Shown here: piece after piece, positions 8,011 through 11,796 of the stretch
How the letters are laid out: every line of letters starts with the position of its first letter
Position numbering within the stretch: the stretch's first letter is position 1
NCBI GenBank assembly: GCA_039923495.1
Contig: JBDTCO010000056.1
Span: forward strand, 1 to 11,796
Reading direction: 5' to 3'
Source: JBDTCO01 sp039923495
GTDB lineage: Bacteria > Myxococcota_A > Polyangia > Palsa-1104
DNA length: 11,796 nt
The notes under the pieces: model-generated
What the model was told of the DNA's origin: nothing
Seen by the model: only the letters and a program-made list of their open reading frames with translations
Databases searched by the model: none
Program-made: the position numbers and the translations under genes

Positions 8011-8032
8011 TCGATGTCGCAAGCGACATCGA
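8011..8032. terminator. Perfect hairpin behind batE, possible terminator
   Basis: TCGATGTCGC (8011-8020) and GCGACATCGA (8023-8032) are perfect inverted copies; in RNA this gives about 9 bp with a CAAG loop. It is enclosed by a further inverted pair, CTAGACCGCC 7985-7994 and GGCGGTCTAG 8038-8047. No T-run follows, so classical intrinsic termination is doubtful. It lies 22 bp after the batE stop, where the operon should end. Confidence 0.4.
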
Positions 8033-8056
8033 GCAGTGGCGGTCTAGTCGATCTAA

Positions 8057-8145
8057 CGGGGACTGCGTCCCCGCCCCGTCGGCAAAGCCGCCGAGGCCCC
8101 ACCCCTGCTACGCAGCGACTCCGCCGCGACGGCGCCTTTGGCGCC
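8057..8145. repeat. Cluster of short hairpins with three-base loops
   Basis: Four small inverted repeats lie close together, each with a three-base loop: CGGGGAC/GTCCCCG around TGC (8057-8073), CGGC/GCCG around AAA (8080-8090), CTGC/GCAG around TAC (8105-8115) and GGCGCC/GGCGCC around TTT (8131-8145). The regular loop size argues against chance from GC-rich sequence alone, though the four-base stems are weak individually. They are part of the 7985-8185 element. Confidence 0.55.
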
Positions 8146-8207
8146 TCGGACCGCAGGATCATCTCGGTGTGGAGGCGGTCTAGTCAGGATCCTTTTGTAA
8201 GCGGAAC

Positions 8208-8825
8208 TTACGAGCAATCGCCGGACTCGCCGGTCATGGTCTCCGTGTACGTAAGGTCGAGCGTGAGTGTGCCTTTTACGACCACGACGGCGCCTGTGCT
8301 CGGGGTGACGGTCGCAGAGAAGTCGAGGGTCAAAAGCGGCGCCGGTGCGCTCGTCGCGGCAACGACGTCGATGCTCCCCGAGGCCGCGGCACCGACCCAC
8401 AAGCCGTTTTCCAGGCAGTCGCCATCGAGCTGGCGCGAGCATTCGAGATCGAAGTGTGTGCCGACCAGGACCGTGCCACCTGGTGCTTTGCGCAGGTCGA
8501 GGTGCGTTCCGACCAGCGCATCAGCGACCGCGTGGCCGGAAAGGAAGACCCAGCCCTCGGGGTCACCCGTCGTGGACACCAGGAAGTCACCCACTGTGGC
8601 GATCGACTCGTCGGCGCGACCTTTGCCATCAAGAGAGACGAGATGCTGGATGAGGACCGATGTCATCGCCTCCGAACCTGCCTCCGGCGTGAACGAGTCC
8701 GACTGCAAGGTCGTGCTCTTTGTGTACAAGTGTTGGCAGCCGAGGTTGCAGCCCCCGGACAGCGTGATCGCGAACAGCGAAACGCTCGCAGCGAGGAGGG
8801 AGCATACGGAACCGGTTTTGCGCAT
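8208..8825 (-). CDS. Putative lipoprotein of unknown function
   Basis: I do not recognise a family. The 205-residue product (ATG at 8825) starts MRKTGSVCSLLAASVSLFAI, a signal peptide, followed by LSGGC with Cys26 as the likely lipidated residue; a second Cys follows at 30. The mature part carries further cysteines at 129, 137 and 204, so two disulfides with Cys30 are possible. The C-terminal half alternates hydrophobic and Thr/Ser residues (LTLDFSATVTPSTGAVVVVKGTLTLDL in parts), suggesting a beta-sandwich. VGTH(L/F)DL occurs twice, at 105-111 and 121-127, a hint of repeated strands. An upstream in-frame ATG at 8861 would add 12 residues before the signal peptide; 8825 gives the more normal signal length. 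Neither start has a clear Shine-Dalgarno. The gene stands alone on the minus strand, with a 20-bp palindrome upstream. Confidence 0.7.
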   Translation of the reverse strand: MRKTGSVCSLLAASVSLFAITLSGGCNLGCQHLYTKSTTLQSDSFTPEAGSEAMTSVLIQHLVSLDGKGRADESIATVGDFLVSTTGDPEGWVFLSGHAVADALVGTHLDLRKAPGGTVLVGTHFDLECSRQLDGDCLENGLWVGAAASGSIDVVAATSAPAPLLTLDFSATVTPSTGAVVVVKGTLTLDLTYTETMTGESGDCS

Positions 8826-8892
8826 GCCGAAGATTGAAGCAGGGTGCGTGCCGAAGCGCATCTCTTTGACTCGACCTGCGCGTGGGCCTCGA

Positions 8893-8934
8893 GGTGTCGA
8901 AGCTTCGACACCAGCTGTCGAATCCTTTGCGACA
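8893..8934. promoter_or_regulatory. Perfect 20-bp palindrome with repeated TGTCG/CGACA half-sites, possible operator
   Basis: GGTGTCGAAGCTTCGACACC (8893-8912) equals its own reverse complement over all 20 bases. A second, looser pair follows: TGTCG 8916-8920 and CGACA 8930-8934. The sites lie 68-110 bp upstream of the lipoprotein ATG (8825) and downstream of the hydrolase gene. With no loop the palindrome is a poor hairpin, which fits a dimeric protein binding site better than a terminator. The regulator is unknown. Confidence 0.45.
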
Positions 8935-8948
8935 CGTCTGGTCGCCCA

Positions 8949-8973
8949 TCGTCAGGTCGTCTTCACCTGACGA
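8949..8973 (-). terminator. Hairpin spanning the stop codon of the hydrolase gene
   Basis: TCGTCAGGT (8949-8957) and ACCTGACGA (8965-8973) form a perfect 9-bp stem with a 7-nt loop. The stop codon of the minus-strand gene (8963-8965) falls at the loop/stem border. No T-run follows on the minus strand, so it may protect the 3' end or act as a weak terminator. Confidence 0.45.
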
Positions 8974-9835
8974 GCGCCTGGGCGCGCGCCCAGCGAGCTT
9001 CGTGCTCGACGGCTCGCCCCTCGTGCACGAGCTTGCGCAGGTGTGTCTTCAGCGAGCGCTTCGCGAGCGGATGGATCGCGGGCGGCGTGTCGGCGTAGGC
9101 GAGCAGCACGAGCTCATCGAGCGTGCGCGGCTCCTCGGTGAGCGACGCGACGACCCTGGCCTCACGACCGAGCCGATGCGCGATGTAGTGCGCGAGGTGC
9201 GCGTCCGCATCGAAGATCGGCGGCCCGTGTGCCGGCAACAGCACGCTCGGATTCCACGTGCGCATGAGCGCGAGCGACGCGAGATAGATGCTCATGTCGC
9301 CGTCGTCGTCCGCGTCGACGAGGATCGTGCCTTCGGAGGCCACCATGTCGCCGCACACGAGCGCGAGCGAACGCGTGTCGAGAAGGCACAGATGACCCGG
9401 CGCGTGACCCGGCGTGAGGCGAGCGACGACGCTGCGTGTCCCGGTCGGGAGCGCATCTCCATCGACGACCGCGTGATCGACCGTGATGCGTCCTGCGAGT
9501 CGCGAGGCCGTCTCCGCGTGCGCCCAGATCGGCGCGCCCGTCGCACGCTGCAGCACCTTCGCGCCGGACACGTGATCGAGGTGCTGGTGCGTCAGGAAGA
9601 TCGCAGCGATCTTCTCGGGCCGCGAGGCGAGCGCCTCCGCCAGCGCGGCCCGCTCCTCGGGATACGGGCTGGCGGGATCTACAACGACCAGCTCACCGTC
9701 TCCGACGATGTAGACGTTTGTGTGTGTGGCCGGCGGGAGTGTCGGCGTCCGCACCTCGAAGCGCCAAATACCGGGGATCCCATGAATGGGAAGCAGCGAT
9801 CGGGTCACCACCGGTTGCTCGTCGCTCTGCGTCAC
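8963..9835 (-). CDS. Metallo-beta-lactamase-fold hydrolase, LACTB2-like
   Basis: The 290-residue protein has the full metal-binding set of the MBL fold: T-H83-Q-H85-L-D87-H88, H144 in TPGHAPGH, D163 in GDMVA and H203 in LLPAHG. The core occupies about residues 20-225. The C-terminal part (about 230-290, TLDELVLLAYADTPPAIHPLAKRSLKTHLRKLVHEGRA) has the winged-helix-like pattern found in LACTB2-type and related MBL hydrolases. No signal peptide is visible, so it is cytoplasmic. The set of ligands fits a two-zinc enzyme; LACTB2 relatives are reported as endoribonucleases, but hydrolysis of a thioester or other ester cannot be excluded. The start is GTG at 9835, with AAAAAGGGG about 9 nt upstream. 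It is monocistronic or precedes the lipoprotein gene, with 137 bp and a hairpin between them. The plus strand opposite also has a long open frame, which is a shadow. Confidence 0.92.
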   Translation of the reverse strand: MTQSDEQPVVTRSLLPIHGIPGIWRFEVRTPTLPPATHTNVYIVGDGELVVVDPASPYPEERAALAEALASRPEKIAAIFLTHQHLDHVSGAKVLQRATGAPIWAHAETASRLAGRITVDHAVVDGDALPTGTRSVVARLTPGHAPGHLCLLDTRSLALVCGDMVASEGTILVDADDDGDMSIYLASLALMRTWNPSVLLPAHGPPIFDADAHLAHYIAHRLGREARVVASLTEEPRTLDELVLLAYADTPPAIHPLAKRSLKTHLRKLVHEGRAVEHEARWARAQALVR

Positions 9836-9917
9836 TCTCGCTTGCCCCTTTTTCTCCGTGACGACCCATGAAGTGGAGCGCTAAGCTTTAACGAGTCGAG
9901 AAGCGGACGCAAAGGCC

Positions 9918-10196
9918 ATGACGACAGTCACTGCCCGAAAGATTCGTGATCATGGAGCGCCCCCGTCGGCGCCTGGTGGTACGCGCGCGAACCTCGGTCG
10001 CGTGTATCGCGGCTTCCTCGTCGGCTATCCCGTCGTTGGTCGCGGCATGGTGATCTTCCGCGATCCCAACGGACACCGCATGGTCACGACGGCCGTGAAG
10101 CGCGTGCTTGCCGATCGCGACACGCTCTACGTCGAGACGGAGAACAGCGTCTACTGTCTCACGTTCGACGCGTTGCCCATCGCGCAGGCTGCGTAG
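9918..10196 (+). CDS. Small conserved-looking protein of unknown function
   Basis: This encodes 92 residues that I do not recognise. The first 25 residues are polar and probably disordered (HGAPPSAPGGTRAN). Residues 27-83 look like a compact beta-rich fold: GRVYRGFLVGYPVVGRGMVIF, then TTAVKRVLADRDTLYVETENSVYCLTF, with alternating hydrophobic residues. No signal peptide or membrane helix is present, and a single Cys lies at position 80. The ATG at 9918 has AAAGG two bases upstream, too close for an ideal site. It is divergent from the hydrolase gene across an 82-bp gap, which must contain both promoters, though I see no clear -35/-10 pair. It converges on the methyltransferase gene with 22 bp between stops. 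The protein-like composition and placement support a real gene. Confidence 0.65.
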   Translation: MTTVTARKIRDHGAPPSAPGGTRANLGRVYRGFLVGYPVVGRGMVIFRDPNGHRMVTTAVKRVLADRDTLYVETENSVYCLTFDALPIAQAA

Positions 10197-10218
10197 CCCG
10201 CGCGGTCCATCGTCGCAG

Positions 10219-11409
10219 CTACACGACGCGGCAGAGCAGGACCTTGAGGTAACGGCCCTCGTCGAAGGCGGGCGGGAGCGGATGGTCCGCACCCTGTGAC
10301 CGCGACTCGAGCACCTGCACGCGGCGACCGGCATCGCGCGCAGCCGCAGCGACGATGCGCTCGAGCTCGTCCGCCCCCACGAGCTGCGAGCAGCTCGCGC
10401 TGACGAGGAGGCCACCGTCGGAGGTGGCGTTCATCGCCAGCTGGTTGAGGCGCTGGTAGCCCTTCGTTGCGGCGGCGAGGTCCTTCTTCGCGCGCGCGAA
10501 CTTCGGTGGATCGATGACGACGAGATCGTAGCCGCGCGGCTTGGCGGTCTCGAGGAAGCGGAACGCGTCCGCCTCGACGGTCTCGAGCTGCGGCAGGTCA
10601 TTGAGCTCGGCGTGGCGACGCGCGCGCTCGAGTGCACGGCCCGAGGAGTCGACGGCCGTCGCGCTCTTCGCGCCGTGCTTGAGCGCGTTCAACGAGAAGC
10701 CACCGGCGTACGTGTACACGTCGAGCACGCGTGCGCCCCTGGCGAGCGACGCGACCATCTTACGGTTCTCGCGCTGGTCGAGGAACATGCCGGTCTTCTG
10801 ACCGCGGAGCGGCTCGACCTCGAGGATGATGCCGTTCTCGCGGCAGGTGACGGTCTCGACGGCGTCGCCACGCACGACGCGCGTGGCAGAGCCGAAGCCC
10901 TCGAGCTGCGCGAAGCCACCAGCAGACACCTCGACGATCGCGCGCGGCTTCTGCGTGAGGCCAACGCCGTCGGCGAGCGCCTCGACGATCGCGAGCTCCA
11001 TGCGCTTGGCACCGAGCGCCGTGAACTGGATGGCGACGACGTCCGCGTACACGTCGATGATGACGCCGGAGAGGCCATCGCCCTCGGAGTTCACCAGGCG
11101 ATACGCGTCGGTCTCGGCGGACGGCAGGCCCAGCGTGCGACGCAGGCCGCCCGCTTCTTCCAGACGACGACGGATGAAGGCCGCGTCCACGGCCTCCTCT
11201 CGCTGCGTCACCATGCGGACGCGGATCTGCGAGCGCGCGTTGTGGAAGCCGCGGCCGATGAAGCGACCCTCGACGTCGCGCACGTCGACGACGTCGCCCG
11301 GCTCTGGCGTACCTTCTTCGCGGAGCACGGCCCCGGAGAAGACCCACGGGTGACCCTGCCAGAGTGGATTTGCGCGGCCGCGCTTGAGGTAGACGGTGGT
11401 GGCGGACAT
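10219..11409 (-). CDS. rlmI: RlmI-like 23S rRNA (cytosine-C5)-methyltransferase
   Basis: The 396-residue protein has an N-terminal PUA domain (about 4-75, beginning VYLKRGRANPLWQGHPWVFSGAV), a middle domain, and a class I SAM-dependent methyltransferase domain (about 195-396). Visible motifs: QKTGMFLDQR (205-214), motif I D230-VYTYAGGFSLNA, acidic D254 in DSS, D281 in DAF, motif IV D300-PPKF, and SCSQ with Cys340. The C-terminal HPLPPAFDEGRYLKVLLCRV is typical of the family. E. coli RlmI, which makes m5C1962 in 23S rRNA, also has 396 residues, and the ATG at 11409 gives the same length. An upstream TTG at 11448 would add 13 residues, MTKAACVRSLRDP, that do not look like a PUA start. No good Shine-Dalgarno precedes either. 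It acts in the cytoplasm on the ribosome. The target position is inferred from homology. Confidence 0.92.
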   Translation of the reverse strand: MSATTVYLKRGRANPLWQGHPWVFSGAVLREEGTPEPGDVVDVRDVEGRFIGRGFHNARSQIRVRMVTQREEAVDAAFIRRRLEEAGGLRRTLGLPSAETDAYRLVNSEGDGLSGVIIDVYADVVAIQFTALGAKRMELAIVEALADGVGLTQKPRAIVEVSAGGFAQLEGFGSATRVVRGDAVETVTCRENGIILEVEPLRGQKTGMFLDQRENRKMVASLARGARVLDVYTYAGGFSLNALKHGAKSATAVDSSGRALERARRHAELNDLPQLETVEADAFRFLETAKPRGYDLVVIDPPKFARAKKDLAAATKGYQRLNQLAMNATSDGGLLVSASCSQLVGADELERIVAAAARDAGRRVQVLESRSQGADHPLPPAFDEGRYLKVLLCRVV

Positions 11410-11419
11410 CGGGTCGCGG

Positions 11420-11448
11420 AGGCTACGCACGCACGCTGCTTTGGTCAA
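11420..11448 (-). promoter_or_regulatory. Possible sigma70-like promoter of the methyltransferase gene
   Basis: On the minus strand TTGACC (11448-11443) matches the -35 consensus in five of six bases, and TAGCCT (11425-11420) follows after exactly 17 bp with three of six -10 matches. The start of transcription would fall only a few bases before ATG 11409, giving a nearly leaderless message. The -10 match is weak, so this is tentative. Confidence 0.2.
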
Positions 11449-11573
11449 GCCACGGTCGTCATCATCCCGACGTACCGGGCTCGACCTCGAGGCGCGGTGG
11501 ACCGGGGTAGTCCGAGACGGATTGTGTCTCGTTTGCCATCGGGCGGCAGCGTAGCTCGTGTCAGGATGCGCGC

Positions 11574-11796
11574 ATGTCCCGGCAGCTCCTCGGCGCGTTG
11601 CTCTGTCTCCTCGTGGCGCGCGGCGTCGCGTTCGGTCAGGCGGAGGAGGCCCCCGAAGGCTACGTGCCGCCGAACGGCGTGCCGATCACGTACGACCCTC
11701 GTCCCGCCGCCGCGGACGCCGAGAACGCGCGCGTGAAGTGGATCGTCGCCGTGAACCCGCGGCTCGTCATCGCGCTCGGCACGCCCGCGGGGCTCC
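11574..11796 (+). CDS. Exported protein of unknown function, N-terminal part (cut by window end)
   Basis: Only the first 74 codons are present. The product starts MSRQLLGALLCLLVARGVAF, a signal peptide with probable cleavage near AFG-21 before QAEEAPEGY. The mature start is rich in Pro, Ala and Glu (VPPNGVPITYDPRPAAADAE), then a hydrophobic stretch NARVKWIVAVNPRLVIALGTPAGL begins. AGGA at 11563-11566, seven bases before the ATG, serves as ribosome binding site. A competing ATG at 11566 in another frame gives a Cys/Ser/Arg-rich product that looks like noise. It is divergent from the methyltransferase gene, separated by 164 bp. No family can be named from this fragment. Confidence 0.72.
   Translation, partial: MSRQLLGALLCLLVARGVAFGQAEEAPEGYVPPNGVPITYDPRPAAADAENARVKWIVAVNPRLVIALGTPAGL

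Larger units (their letters stand above)
7985..8185. repeat. Palindrome-rich intergenic element with 12-bp terminal inverted repeats
   Basis: CTAGACCGCCTC at 7985-7996 is perfectly repeated in inverse orientation as GAGGCGGTCTAG at 8172-8183. A third copy, GGCGGTCTAGTC, lies at 8038-8049 and matches 8174-8185 directly over 12 bases. Between them are several short hairpins and possible long-range pairs, such as CCGAGGC 8091-8097 with GCCTCGG 8143-8149. No convincing reading frame is present. The layout resembles a small non-coding dispersed element (REP/BIME- or MITE-like) inserted behind batE, or a structured 3' region. No target-site duplication was identified. Element status is inference from structure alone. 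Confidence 0.6.

Noticed and set aside
7985..8185. Short repeats considered as a CRISPR array
   Set aside because: Only three short copies in mixed orientation, with unequal spacing and no cas genes nearby.
8893..8912. The 20-bp palindrome considered as an intrinsic terminator of the hydrolase gene
   Set aside because: It has no loop and no T-run, and a better hairpin is present at 8949-8973.
8014..8970. Plus-strand frame of 318 codons through the palindromic element and across the lipoprotein gene
   Set aside because: It has no domain or signal pattern, runs through non-coding hairpins, and the opposite strand gives a signal peptide with lipobox.
8882..9871. Plus-strand frame of 329 codons opposite the metallo-hydrolase
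   Set aside because: The minus strand has the complete HxHxDH metal site and family architecture; the plus frame is Arg-rich shadow.
10612..11736. Plus-strand frame of 374 codons opposite the methyltransferase and into the exported protein gene
   Set aside because: The methyltransferase motifs on the minus strand are unambiguous, and the 3' part is out of frame with the signal peptide starting at 11574.

Overview
The window is GC-rich and densely coded, with signal peptides, a lipobox protein and frequent GTG starts. This points to a Gram-negative, high-GC bacterium. The gene set (a MoxR/Bat cluster with a fused BatB-TPR protein, beside small unknown secreted proteins) would fit a deltaproteobacterium or myxococcote. 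That placement is inference; no rRNA or phylogenetic marker is present to fix it.

Positions 1-7988 hold one long plus-strand operon: the 3' end of a MoxR-type AAA+ ATPase, a soluble DUF58 protein, a membrane protein resembling DUF4381 proteins, BatA (VWA), BatB fused to TPR repeats and a Gln/Lys/Asp-rich tail (BatB-BatC), BatD, and BatE (TPR + SH3-like). From DUF58 onward every gene overlaps the next by exactly four bases (ATGA or GTGA), five joints in a row, so translation is probably coupled. Topology places the MoxR ATPase and DUF58 in the cytoplasm. The two VWA domains, the TPRs, the Ig-like BatD region and the SH3 domain lie on the periplasmic side. The whole looks like one envelope-spanning machine powered or remodelled by the MoxR ATPase. 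The family is known as Bat (Bacteroides aerotolerance), but its biochemical function is not settled.

Positions 7985-8207 are non-coding. They hold a palindrome-rich element bounded by perfect 12-bp inverted repeats, the left one containing the batE stop codon. It has a further internal repeat copy and a series of short hairpins. This is the most unusual non-coding structure in the window.

Positions 8208-9835 carry two minus-strand genes. One encodes an unrecognised lipoprotein. The other encodes a metallo-beta-lactamase-fold hydrolase of the LACTB2-like type. Between them lie a perfect 20-bp palindrome (possible operator) and a hairpin that spans the hydrolase stop codon.

Positions 9918-11796 carry a small unknown plus-strand protein, a convergent minus-strand RlmI-like 23S rRNA cytosine methyltransferase, and, divergent from it, the first 74 codons of an exported protein cut by the window edge.

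I found no CRISPR array, tRNA, rRNA, transposase or phage gene, and no clearly new multi-gene system. The Bat-type cluster is a recognised family, here in a compact fused version.
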